Source: a virus
DNA length: 22,945 nt
Virus record (IMG/VR): IMGVR_UViG_3300034407_000244
Coordinates: 1-22,945 of that record
Reading direction: 5' to 3' (one strand)
Part shown: piece after piece, positions 4,913-12,286 of the stretch
Numbering within the stretch: the stretch's first letter is position 1
How the letters are laid out: the number at the start of each line of letters is the position of its first letter
The notes under the pieces: generated by a model
What the model saw: only the letters and a program-made list of their open reading frames with translations
Told to the model about the DNA's origin: nothing
Database searches by the model: none
Position numbers and translations under genes: made by a program

Positions 4913-7073
4913 TATCCGTTGCTGTGGTTGCCTCGTATTCTCCACGAGACATCACGCCATCTGTTGTGCCAAGCCATTTACGACCACCCGATGCTGAGAA
5001 TGAATATTTCCCGATTCGTGATTCCTGGATAAGTTCACGAACAATTCCGTCAATGCTTCTTTGTGTAAGATTATTTAATACTCTTGGTGCATCAGCATCT
5101 GAAGCCATACGTTGTTGTATTGCATCTGCTCCCGATTGTTGTGTCAAGGCTCTTCCCTCCCTCTCACAGGTTGCTATCCAAGAGAACAAGGCATCTTTTT
5201 TAATCTCTCTATTTGTACCAGAGTGCAGTCTTTTAATCTCTTCAGTCTTGTCCTCTAATAATCCAGAGTAACTATTTCTGACGAAATGTCTAATATTTCT
5301 GTTAGCTGGTCCATTAGATTTTACAACTGCACCATCAAAACACCTGTTACGCTCATACTCCGTTCCGATGTCCATGCAACGTCTACGACCAGTAGCTTCA
5401 TCCACTTGCCATAATGCAAACGCACAACGCACACCATCTACTAACGCTGACGTACCTCTTATAAGTAACCTTGCTTGCTCTGGAGTATTGACCACTGTAT
5501 CATCTTTGATCTTTGTCATATGATGACACATCACGACTGACGCACCAGTTTCTGTTCCGATCTGTGCCAGTAAACCAGTTAAAGCAGCTCCTGCTGCTGG
5601 ATCAGCGTTGACATCAGCATGAACAAATGAAGCCAGAGGATCAAAAATAATGAGCTTCAAGTTATTCATTTGCAGTAATTGTTCGTAAAGTTTATCAAAT
5701 TCTTCACTGGTGCTGTAGCCATCTCTGGTATCCTGAAGTATTGGGAACACACCACCTACGTTAGGAAGTGACACGACTCGTAGCTCATGCTGGTACGAAA
5801 ATCTCAAATTGTTCGGATCCAAACGCTCAATCCTCCTGTGCATTTCTGCCTCGTCATCTTCTGCCGTGAAGATTACCACGTTGCCAAACTCCCCGATGGA
5901 GCTACCAAAACTCTCGGCTAATGGCTGACCTGAAGCTACTTTCATAGCTAAGTCCAGTGTCATCATTCCTTTACCAGCATCTCCTGCTGCAGAGAATATT
6001 ATTGGCACGCCCAGAGGAAATGTGCCATCGACCAGAAACTTTTGTTCGGGTGCATTACCTTCAAAACGGCTGACCAGTAAACTATCGTCCAGTAAATTTA
6101 TGTTACGTCTGGTATGCTTGACTGTTGTGTTTAAAAAATGTTGGACATCAAAGCTTTCCGATATGGCATCAACGGCATCCCAACCCTCTGGTTTACCTCT
6201 TGGTGGCGTTAATGTGGTTACCGATCTTGCACCAGCATTCAATGCCAGTTCCTGAACCAGTTCAGCTACCTTACGCCCAGCATTGTCATTGTCACCCCAT
6301 ATAATAAGTTCTTTGTCCTGTAATGGTGAGAAGTCAAACCTACTGGCTGACTTACGAGAAAGCATACCAGCTCCTCCCATTGTGCAAGTTGCAGTGTACC
6401 CGATCTCATTAAGTGCATCAGCACACTTTTCGCCCTCAACCCATATGACCTTTTCTGACGCAACAACATTCGGTAGGTTATATAAAGGTCTTACATCAGG
6501 TATCTTTGGATAAGAAGCATCTGTAAACTGCCTAAACTCTTTTTTAGGTTTGCCATGACTATCCATGACTGGATTGCCATTCTCGTCTTTAATGTTGTAT
6601 CTACGAACACGACATAAGAGTTCGCCATCAACTGACAGATATAAGTGCTCATGATCAAATGGCGTGTTTATGTCATATGTTTTTTTAAATGTTACGCTTA
6701 ATTCTTTTGGAATATCTGGCTCCGAAGGTGATGATTCGTCCAGATAGTTTCCGAACAATTCTTTGATTTCAGGCAATCTCATGTTCCTTCCCTCCATCAA
6801 AATCTTTACAATGCCACCTACACCTTCGGCTCCGTTGAAGTCCGATCCCTTCATAAAATAAGGTGATCTTGGATTAATATCTATCTTTAAAGATTTGCCA
6901 GGTTCACCATGTAGTGACCCGATGGTAAACACATCTCCTCTGATTTCTCCTTGTGGATAAGTATCCCGAAGAGCGTTAATTTGTACGCTGGCTGGGACTT
7001 TCTGACTAATCAAATCGACTAATTCATTGGCTGACATATCCCTATTCTTATTGCCAAATTTTATAATGTTCAT
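4905..7073 (-). CDS. TOPRIM primase / RepA-like hexameric helicase fusion
   Basis: 722 aa. The likely role is priming and unwinding at the phage replication fork. Domains in order: an N-terminal part (about 40-115) shaped like the primase zinc-binding region but lacking its cysteines; a TOPRIM domain with WVEGEKCADAL (catalytic E213), then IIWGDNDNAGR (D261 and D263); and a RecA-like AAA domain of the RepA/AAA_25 type with Walker A GDAGKGM (364-370) and Walker B LIIFDP (D478). MCHHMTKI and IRGTSALVDGVRCAFAL follow, as in RepA-type helicases. The C-terminus may be a winged-helix region. ATG at 7073 after GAGG with an 8-nt spacer, behind two abutting hairpins. Base composition is more GC-rich than in the virion genes, and it holds three CGAACAATT sites (5038, 5677, 5807) plus one at 6752, suggesting separate ancestry. 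Confidence 0.87.
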   Translation of the reverse strand: MNIIKFGNKNRDMSANELVDLISQKVPASVQINALRDTYPQGEIRGDVFTIGSLHGEPGKSLKIDINPRSPYFMKGSDFNGAEGVGGIVKILMEGRNMRLPEIKELFGNYLDESSPSEPDIPKELSVTFKKTYDINTPFDHEHLYLSVDGELLCRVRRYNIKDENGNPVMDSHGKPKKEFRQFTDASYPKIPDVRPLYNLPNVVASEKVIWVEGEKCADALNEIGYTATCTMGGAGMLSRKSASRFDFSPLQDKELIIWGDNDNAGRKVAELVQELALNAGARSVTTLTPPRGKPEGWDAVDAISESFDVQHFLNTTVKHTRRNINLLDDSLLVSRFEGNAPEQKFLVDGTFPLGVPIIFSAAGDAGKGMMTLDLAMKVASGQPLAESFGSSIGEFGNVVIFTAEDDEAEMHRRIERLDPNNLRFSYQHELRVVSLPNVGGVFPILQDTRDGYSTSEEFDKLYEQLLQMNNLKLIIFDPLASFVHADVNADPAAGAALTGLLAQIGTETGASVVMCHHMTKIKDDTVVNTPEQARLLIRGTSALVDGVRCAFALWQVDEATGRRRCMDIGTEYERNRCFDGAVVKSNGPANRNIRHFVRNSYSGLLEDKTEEIKRLHSGTNREIKKDALFSWIATCEREGRALTQQSGADAIQQRMASDADAPRVLNNLTQRSIDGIVRELIQESRIGKYSFSASGGRKWLGTTDGVMSRGEYEATTATDNV

Positions 7074-7085
7074 TATACTGACCTC

Positions 7086-7134
7086 ACTTCATTGGCTGAA
7101 GTATATGAGGGCGATGCTACCTTCGTCCTCATAT
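7086..7134 (-). promoter_or_regulatory. Tandem hairpins in the primase-helicase leader
   Basis: Read on the minus strand, ATATGAGG (complement of 7127-7134) pairs with CCTCATAT (complement of 7103-7110), extended past one mismatch by CGA/TCG, with an 8-nt loop. It abuts a second hairpin, ACTTCA-TGAAGT (7086-7102). The ribosome-binding GAGG and start codon of the primase-helicase follow directly. There is no T-run, so these are leader or processing structures rather than a terminator. Confidence 0.45.
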
Positions 7135-7896
7135 TTAATTACTCCAGCAAGTGTCTTGAAACTCACAATATTTGCAAGCGAAGTAGTCACGAGACTGTGC
7201 TATTCGTGGTAATACCTCATTTGCTTTTGTAGCTTCAAGTATTGATACTGCTTTGTCACTGATCTCTTGTGCTAAAGCTTTGTTAAAATTTACAAACTCA
7301 TAATAGATCTCACTTGTATTCTTATTCAATACAGTAAATAGACATGGATTATCTGTTAGCTCCATGTAAGCTTGATACAATGCAACTTGTGCTGCATACA
7401 CAGGATTTGCCAGTGCAACACCTTTTGACTGGAACTCTTTAAACTTCTTATCATTAGCTGACTTACATTCCCACAACATAGGATATTTAGCATTCAAAGG
7501 TCCTCCACAAATAACACCATCGATATGACCTTTGACCTCACCTTCAGCTATACTAAATCCAAATTGTTCGCCATTCTTATCCTGAACTCGCAAATCAAAT
7601 CCAGCTTGTCTAAGCCAACCAGCTACACTTAATTCTATTTCATGACCAAACTGGAATATTCGCAGTGTCCTTGCATCAAAATCCCGTTCATCATCGATGG
7701 GCTTTCCCATATATCGATATTGTATTTTCCTGGAACAGGAATCTCCTAAACTAGAAGCACCAAGATAGGTTCTTTGCTTAACTTCTTTGTTCTTTTTGAC
7801 GATAGCTTCGTCAATAATATTTGATATTTCTTGATCTAACATATTAGAACTCATTGCCTGATAAGGCTGACTTTGAATTAGAGTTGAAAATGCCAT
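7135..7896 (-). CDS. Cas4/RecB-like PD-(D/E)XK exonuclease with Fe-S cysteines
   Basis: 253 aa from the ATG at 7896, which has GGGGA 8 nt upstream; a TTG at 7929 would add 11 residues, and an ATG at 7854 is also possible. The nuclease core shows GHIDG (D126), then WECKSA (E143, K145), the PD-(D/E)XK active site. Later QVALYQAYM is the RecB-family Q-x-x-x-Y motif. One cysteine at 54 plus C241-x2-C244-x5-C250 reproduces the Cas4/AddB arrangement for a 4Fe-4S cluster. Expected activity is DNA end resection in phage recombination, together with the Sak4-like ATPase and SSB-like protein encoded upstream. There is no Cas1/Cas2 or CRISPR array, so a CRISPR role is not supported. One CGAACAATT (inverted) lies at 7562-7570. 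Confidence 0.82.
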   Translation of the reverse strand: MAFSTLIQSQPYQAMSSNMLDQEISNIIDEAIVKKNKEVKQRTYLGASSLGDSCSRKIQYRYMGKPIDDERDFDARTLRIFQFGHEIELSVAGWLRQAGFDLRVQDKNGEQFGFSIAEGEVKGHIDGVICGGPLNAKYPMLWECKSANDKKFKEFQSKGVALANPVYAAQVALYQAYMELTDNPCLFTVLNKNTSEIYYEFVNFNKALAQEISDKAVSILEATKANEVLPRIAQSRDYFACKYCEFQDTCWSN

Positions 7897-7962
7897 TGAT
7901 GTAATCCCCATTGACTGAATTAGTTCCAAAGATTATGGCAATAGCATTGCCTTGTGTCAAAT

Positions 7963-8256
7963 TCAATGTACTGTGTCTGTTCCCGACACCATGTTTTTCC
8001 ATTTCTTGTCTCCTTCTTCCATTACTATAAAATCAAAATAGTGACAAACTCCTAAAAATTCAGCCACTATCATACCACCTAATAACTCATCATCTGTGTC
8101 TTTAATGGCTTCTTCAATGTATGTATCTATGTGATCTAACACATGGTCTTTGTTATCTCCTAAAAATATAGGTATAACAATCTTGCCCTCACGAGTATAA
8201 TGCACATCACTTTTAGACTTCATGTTGAGTTGATAATCTACGTTAATTCTTGCCAT
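7963..8256 (-). CDS. Hypothetical protein in the replication operon
   Basis: 97 aa, not recognised. The first half looks beta-rich (EGKIVIPIFLGD), then a run of acidic helix (HIDTYIEEAIKDTDDE), then hydrophobic strands (GMIVAEFLGVCHYFDFIVME): a small soluble alpha/beta protein. The ATG at 8256 has GAGG with a 6-nt spacer and overlaps the previous gene by 14 nt. Its stop is followed by a small hairpin (GGCAAT-ATTGCC, 7937-7951) before the exonuclease start. Position between helicase and nuclease genes suggests a replication or recombination accessory, which is inference. Confidence 0.6.
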   Translation of the reverse strand: MARINVDYQLNMKSKSDVHYTREGKIVIPIFLGDNKDHVLDHIDTYIEEAIKDTDDELLGGMIVAEFLGVCHYFDFIVMEEGDKKWKNMVSGTDTVH

Positions 8257-8542
8257 CTTTAGCCTCTATCGCAAGTGCAGCATATCCAATAATATCTATC
8301 ATATTGTCATCTACCTTTGGATTTTGACGATTTCTAATTTGTTTTATTCCGATCATAGCCCTGTATACGTCATGCACATCTAATGGCTCTTTTAATTTGT
8401 TTTTGAGTAAAAGGCTCCACAACTGGGCTATGTCTGTATGTGTTTCAAAAGCATTGCCATGTGACTTTGCTCTTGCTCCATTAATTAGTAAATCTACCTT
8501 TTGTAAAGCTTCACTAGCTTTCTGATTAGGTTTATGCTGCAT
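8243..8542 (-). CDS. DUF6378-like small phage protein
   Basis: 99 aa. The pattern KVDLLINGARAKSHGNAFETHTDIAQLWSLLL, then VYRAMIGIKQIRN, then DDNMIDIIGYAALAIE matches a phage family I know as DUF6378: a helical domain with a G-R-x-K-x-Y/H-G start, a central metal-contact-like stretch and the D-I-x-GYAALA signature. Its molecular function is not established; the helical, all-alpha NTP-pyrophosphohydrolase-like look is suggestive only. ATG at 8542 after GGAG with 6-nt spacing, overlapping the helicase end by 11 nt and the next gene by 14 nt. Confidence 0.7.
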   Translation of the reverse strand: MQHKPNQKASEALQKVDLLINGARAKSHGNAFETHTDIAQLWSLLLKNKLKEPLDVHDVYRAMIGIKQIRNRQNPKVDDNMIDIIGYAALAIEAKDGKN

Positions 8543-10214
8543 TATTATCTCCTTCGTAATAATCTAAAACTTTGCCATCTATCTCTCGTTTATTCCACAA
8601 ATAATTTAACCAACAGGCAGCTTTATATTTACTGAAGCTTAAATCTAATGGACTAACAATTTTATTTTCTCTTGCTAAAGCTTCTCTTTGTCTTTCTGTC
8701 ATAGCTTGATTCAACCATCTTTTACCTTTCTTAGCTCCGTCACTATCTTCTATTTGCCTTAAAAAATCGTCAGCAGAGGCTAAAGCTTGTTCTTTAGTAC
8801 CTACACCTACAATTCTAATTTTGCCCTTTGTACGCTTAACTAAAGCTACAGAAACATCATCTAAATGTGCAACCAAACCAAATCCATTAAAGCCACTTGC
8901 TGACATACATTTGCCATTATTGAACAAGTCAATCCATCTAAATGGAGATCTATCGATAAGATCAATCTCTGTCATGTTAAATGTTTCAAGCAACTCTTTT
9001 GCCTGCATTTCGATTTCATGCCCACACATAGGACAGACACGAACACTCAATGGTATAAGGCATTTACAATTTGGACACACTTTCTCTGGTCCAGTTCCTG
9101 ATTGTGATTTATCTTTACCATCAAGATCAACGCCCTCATCAAGTGATCCATGTGTTAACACACTTGTGCCAAAGTCTAACACAATACAATCTTTTTTAAT
9201 TATTCCAGGATGTTCCTCTGGATCTATTGTTCGTAGTCCACGACCAATCATCTGCACCATTGTTGATTTGTATGAACATGGTCTTGTAAGCACAATACAA
9301 CTGACAGGTGGTGCATCAAAACCTTCTGTCAAAACTGCAACATTAACAACCACCTGGACATCTCCATGTTCTAAATCATGAAGTATTTGTTTTCTTTGTT
9401 CCGATGGCGTTTCACCTGTTACAATCTCTGCTCTAACTTGTGATCTTCTAAACTCATCACATAAATCTTGTGCATGAACGACTGTGCTACAAAATATTAC
9501 AGTCTTCCTATCTCCAGCTTTGTCTTGCCATTCCTCTACAATCTTTTCATTGATGGCACGTTTGTTCATGATCTGCTCGACTTCACTCATGTCGAAGTCT
9601 GAAACTGTTTTACGAACATTTTGTAAATCTTGTTGCACACCCACATCAACAACAAATGTTTTTGGTGGAACAAGAAAACCCTCTCGTATTAAGTTGCCTA
9701 TCTCAATCTGATGTGAGCAGTTATTGAATACACCTTTTAAACCTTTTCTGTCACCACGATTAGGCGTAGCCGTAAAGCCAACAATCTCTACAGACTCGTT
9801 AGCTTCTTTAACTCTTTTAATAATTCTCATGTATGTATCAGCTATGGCATGATGACTTTCATCTATGACCATCATGTCTACTTTCGACATATTATCTAAA
9901 TTGTTCGGTCTGGATAAGGTCTGCACCATGCTAAATACTGCACTACCATCCCAATTCTTTTGTGAAGCATCAACTACACTTGTTGATATTTTTGGATTAA
10001 CACGACTAAACTTACTTGCATTCTGTCCTACAAGTTCATCTCTGTGTTGTAATACTAAAACTTTTTTACCTTTGGAATATCGTTTGCCAATCAATGCCGA
10101 TAACATAATAGTTTTACCAGCACCAGTTGGTGCAACAACAATAGTATTTTTATGCTTATCTAAAGCATCTGAAGCATCTTGTACTGCTATCTCTTGATAT
10201 GGTCTTAAAATCAT
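8532..10214 (-). CDS. SF2 DEAD/DEAH-type helicase with C-terminal zinc ribbon
   Basis: 560 aa. An ATP-dependent DNA or RNA/DNA-hybrid helicase of the type phages use for replication restart and recombination-dependent replication (UvsW/RadD-like). Motifs in order: Q-type LRPYQ at the N-terminus, Walker A APTGAGKT (28-35), DESHH (118-122), TAT (148-150), motif V-like NVAVLTEGFDAP (291-302), and motif VI QMIGRGLRT (321-329). A zinc ribbon, C380-x2-C383 with C394-x2-C397, follows and is typical of RadD-like helicases. The last 150 residues are an uncharacterised domain. ATG at 10214 with GAGG 5 nt upstream. The leader upstream has mutually exclusive hairpins. One CGAACAATT (inverted) lies at 9899-9907. 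Confidence 0.9.
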   Translation of the reverse strand: MILRPYQEIAVQDASDALDKHKNTIVVAPTGAGKTIMLSALIGKRYSKGKKVLVLQHRDELVGQNASKFSRVNPKISTSVVDASQKNWDGSAVFSMVQTLSRPNNLDNMSKVDMMVIDESHHAIADTYMRIIKRVKEANESVEIVGFTATPNRGDRKGLKGVFNNCSHQIEIGNLIREGFLVPPKTFVVDVGVQQDLQNVRKTVSDFDMSEVEQIMNKRAINEKIVEEWQDKAGDRKTVIFCSTVVHAQDLCDEFRRSQVRAEIVTGETPSEQRKQILHDLEHGDVQVVVNVAVLTEGFDAPPVSCIVLTRPCSYKSTMVQMIGRGLRTIDPEEHPGIIKKDCIVLDFGTSVLTHGSLDEGVDLDGKDKSQSGTGPEKVCPNCKCLIPLSVRVCPMCGHEIEMQAKELLETFNMTEIDLIDRSPFRWIDLFNNGKCMSASGFNGFGLVAHLDDVSVALVKRTKGKIRIVGVGTKEQALASADDFLRQIEDSDGAKKGKRWLNQAMTERQREALARENKIVSPLDLSFSKYKAACWLNYLWNKREIDGKVLDYYEGDNNAA

Positions 10215-10235
10215 ATATTCCTCACTGGCTTAATG

Positions 10236-10273
10236 TTGGGTAGTTTTAGGGCACTCGTACTACCCAAACGAGT
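10236..10273. promoter_or_regulatory. Mutually exclusive hairpins in the helicase leader
   Basis: TTGGGTAGT (10236-10244) is exactly complementary to ACTACCCAA (10259-10267). ACTCGT (10253-10258), lying in the loop of that hairpin, is exactly complementary to ACGAGT (10268-10273). Because there is no linker to span a stem, the two cannot form a pseudoknot together and should be alternative folds. The element ends about 14 nt upstream of the helicase ribosome-binding site, in a gene-free stretch of 104 nt. Translational or attenuation control is inferred. Confidence 0.5.
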
Positions 10274-10318
10274 TGCAAGTAGACTAAGGTCAGTTAGCCC
10301 TTGCTATGCCTATCATCA

Positions 10319-10921
10319 CTACTTTGCCCAATTAGGTACAGTACCACCTGATGGTGGGGTCTGTGGTTGTGATGACGTATTCGTTGCTGGTGCAGAACCA
10401 TTAGGAATATATCCATCCATGCCTTGTGTCATAATAACTTTGACCTTATTTTTATCAGCATACATAGGATCATTAGACTTCTCAATGCCGATTTTAACAC
10501 ATACACTCATGCCATTAATTGAAGCTACACCACCTTGGGAAGCATCTAACTGCCTTACGGCTTGTGCCTCTGGTGAAGCATCATTGGCAGATATATTTTT
10601 ATGACTCTCCAACACTGCTTTTAACCATTGCAATCCAATCTTTTTCGACTTGGATACACCATTATCATCTCTAGCATCGCCATCAAAGAAATGATTATGC
10701 CAAAACCTACGTTTATCAAATTGACCACCAATGATGGTATATTCGACTTCAAGCCACTTAGCTGACGTGCTTTGTGAAGCTCTGAACAATGGTGCATTAC
10801 TCAACTCTGGTATTGTAACTGCATTAGGTTTAATTGTAATTATTGCTCTTGCAATAGTTCCATCTGGGATTAACTCAAAATCACTTGGTGACATATCCCC
10901 TACATTATTTAAATCAATCAC
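10319..10921 (-). CDS. Single-stranded DNA-binding-like protein (DUF669-type)
   Basis: 200 aa. The layout fits a phage ssDNA-binding protein of the DUF669 type: a short N-terminal segment ending in FELIPDGTIARAIITI, an OB-like beta region with AKWLEVEYTIIGGQFDKRRFWHNHFF, a second beta region (MSVCVKIGIEK), and a flexible Ser/Pro/Gln/Thr-rich tail ending in VPNWAK. Expected role: coat single strands made by the exonuclease and helicase and hand them to the recombination ATPase. The start is GTG at 10921 with AAGGAG 7 nt upstream. It overlaps the ATPase gene by 4 nt (GTGA), the mark of translational coupling. I see no acidic tail of the host SSB type. The family call is moderate. Confidence 0.65.
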   Translation of the reverse strand: MIDLNNVGDMSPSDFELIPDGTIARAIITIKPNAVTIPELSNAPLFRASQSTSAKWLEVEYTIIGGQFDKRRFWHNHFFDGDARDDNGVSKSKKIGLQWLKAVLESHKNISANDASPEAQAVRQLDASQGGVASINGMSVCVKIGIEKSNDPMYADKNKVKVIMTQGMDGYIPNGSAPATNTSSQPQTPPSGGTVPNWAK

Positions 10922-11772
10922 GATTTTTCTCCTTCCTTAATTGGTTGTGATTTAACTTTATTTAAATCGGTAACATGACTGCCGTTAAGCTTGGCTATTA
11001 ATTTGCCTAAATGTGGCTCTTCAATAACCTCAAGTTTACCCGATCTATCTTTGGCTGGGTACCCCCACTCATTAAGAGTTTGACATACAAAAGCTCTATA
11101 TGGTTGCACACCATCAGAACCACCCATCACTGTCATTGTAATAACTTCATCAACAATGCCAGGTAATTCTCGTGCAGTTTTAGAACCTTCTATTTGTAAC
11201 TCATAATTAGTTCGACCATAATCATCTAACTTAGAGTCAAGTATGCCAACTAATATAACATTCTTATCTCTAATATGTTGTAGATGTGTAAGCCAAGCCA
11301 TCATCTCTCTTCCGTGCATACCATAAGCAGCACGAGTATCGACTTTACCCGATCTTTCAGCAATGTTATCGGGATGAGACATACAATATTGAAAACATAA
11401 ACGACCTGCAACTGTAATACTGTCCACAAAAATTGTGTCGTATTTATTCATTTGCACAAGTTTATCTCCAAACTCTTGCATAACTCTCTCATGATGTAAC
11501 TTATCATAAGGCTCCCTTGTAAGGGATGGATTGACACCACCGATGTAGCAAACAAAATCACGACATTCTTGCCATGTTTTTGGTCTAATTACATCAATAG
11601 GAAAATCCTTAATAGCAGTATCTCCTGCCTCAAGATCAATAAATAAAGTCTTATCGGGATCAAGAGTACGAGCAAGAGTTGTCTTGCCCACACCACTTTG
11701 ACCACAGATGACCATCTTATGACCTCGCTTTTCTGCCATACGTTGTTCGGCAGTTATGATTTCTAAAGCCAA
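10918..11772 (-). CDS. Sak4-like RecA-fold ATPase (phage recombination)
   Basis: 284 aa. RecA-like core with Walker A GQSGVGKTT (24-32), a second strand with LFIDLEAGD (43-51), and Walker B YDTIFVDS (111-118). The layout and length fit phage AAA_24/Sak4 proteins, which promote single-strand annealing with a partner SSB; that partner is likely the next gene. The start is an unusual TTG at 11772, directly after the TAA of the preceding gene; GGAGG stands 5 nt before it, which makes the TTG credible, and the first in-frame ATG would remove 11 residues before the domain. Its stop overlaps the GTG start of the SSB-like gene. Confidence 0.82.
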   Translation of the reverse strand: MALEIITAEQRMAEKRGHKMVICGQSGVGKTTLARTLDPDKTLFIDLEAGDTAIKDFPIDVIRPKTWQECRDFVCYIGGVNPSLTREPYDKLHHERVMQEFGDKLVQMNKYDTIFVDSITVAGRLCFQYCMSHPDNIAERSGKVDTRAAYGMHGREMMAWLTHLQHIRDKNVILVGILDSKLDDYGRTNYELQIEGSKTARELPGIVDEVITMTVMGGSDGVQPYRAFVCQTLNEWGYPAKDRSGKLEVIEEPHLGKLIAKLNGSHVTDLNKVKSQPIKEGEKS

Positions 11773-12207
11773 TTAAGCCTCCTCTGTTTGTACAAGATCA
11801 ACATTAACTGTGCCTTGCTCGACAGTTCTGGCTGGCTGAAGCTTTGCAACAATAGCTGGAGGAGCATTAGTGTACTTCCTCTCGTCAACAGAATATGTGA
11901 CTTTTGCATAGTGTCTTGCATCTTCAGCATCCATGCTATCGAAAGCATCACGCAATGCTTGCTGATCCCATGTTACTTTTTTATTAATGGCGACCTTAAC
12001 TTTCTGGTCTTGCTCACTAAATATAGTGGTCGTACCAAAGTCTTTACCATCTCGTTGTAATTCGTCACGAGCTTCAGAAAAAAACCTTGCTTGCAATAGA
12101 GAGTTAAGTTCCTCCATCTCTTTTTTTTGACGATCAATGTCACGCTTCAAGGCAACCTTTGCCTGTAAAAGCTCTTGATCATTCATGTCATAGAAATTCT
12201 GTGCCAT
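11773..12207 (-). CDS. Coiled-coil-containing protein, first gene of the replication operon
   Basis: 144 aa, not recognised as a named family. Residues about 8-50 are a charged heptad-like helix (LLQAKVALKRDIDRQKKEM and on), probably a coiled coil. The second half (about 60-115) is a small alpha/beta domain containing VKVAINKKVTWDQQALRDAF, and the tail is polar. ATG at 12207 with GAGG 5 nt upstream, 40 nt below a strong promoter; its TAA is followed at once by the TTG start of the Sak4-like ATPase. Its position first in the operon suggests a recombination accessory or mediator, which is inference. Confidence 0.68.
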   Translation of the reverse strand: MAQNFYDMNDQELLQAKVALKRDIDRQKKEMEELNSLLQARFFSEARDELQRDGKDFGTTTIFSEQDQKVKVAINKKVTWDQQALRDAFDSMDAEDARHYAKVTYSVDERKYTNAPPAIVAKLQPARTVEQGTVNVDLVQTEEA

Positions 12208-12247
12208 ACTAACCTCGCTTTCTCATAAATTTCTACTTGCAAGGTTT

Positions 12248-12275
12248 AATATAGACATCATTACATATATGTCAA
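12248..12275 (-). promoter_or_regulatory. Promoter of the replication operon, twin of 4539-4566
   Basis: Minus strand: TTGACA (complement of 12270-12275), a 16-nt spacer, then TATATT (complement of 12248-12253). It shares the 16 bases TTGACATATATGTAAT, the -10 hexamer and the spacer length with the promoter at 4539-4566. It includes the same ACATATATGT palindrome across -35 and spacer. The first gene starts 41 nt downstream. Confidence 0.78.
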
Positions 12276-12286
12276 TACTTAAACTA

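Noticed and set aside
6001-6060. Further partial CGAACAATT copies (3322-3330, 9225-9233, 22400-22408 and the TTTGTTCG near 6050)
   Set aside because: One or two mismatches from the exact 9-mer; near matches are expected by chance at this length, so they were not counted.
7135-7896. Cas4-like protein as part of a CRISPR system
   Set aside because: No Cas1, Cas2 or array nearby; the recombination operon context explains it better.
8821-9381. 186-aa plus-strand frame
   Set aside because: Antisense to the SF2 helicase motifs V and VI and the zinc ribbon, whose conservation fixes the minus frame; no ribosome-binding site and no recognisable domain.
48-11353. CCCGAT hexamer as a second dispersed motif
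   Set aside because: About a dozen copies, clustered at 1-205 and in the replication genes and apparently absent from the virion genes, but a 6-mer of this composition is expected several times by chance. Reported only as part of the 1-215 region.
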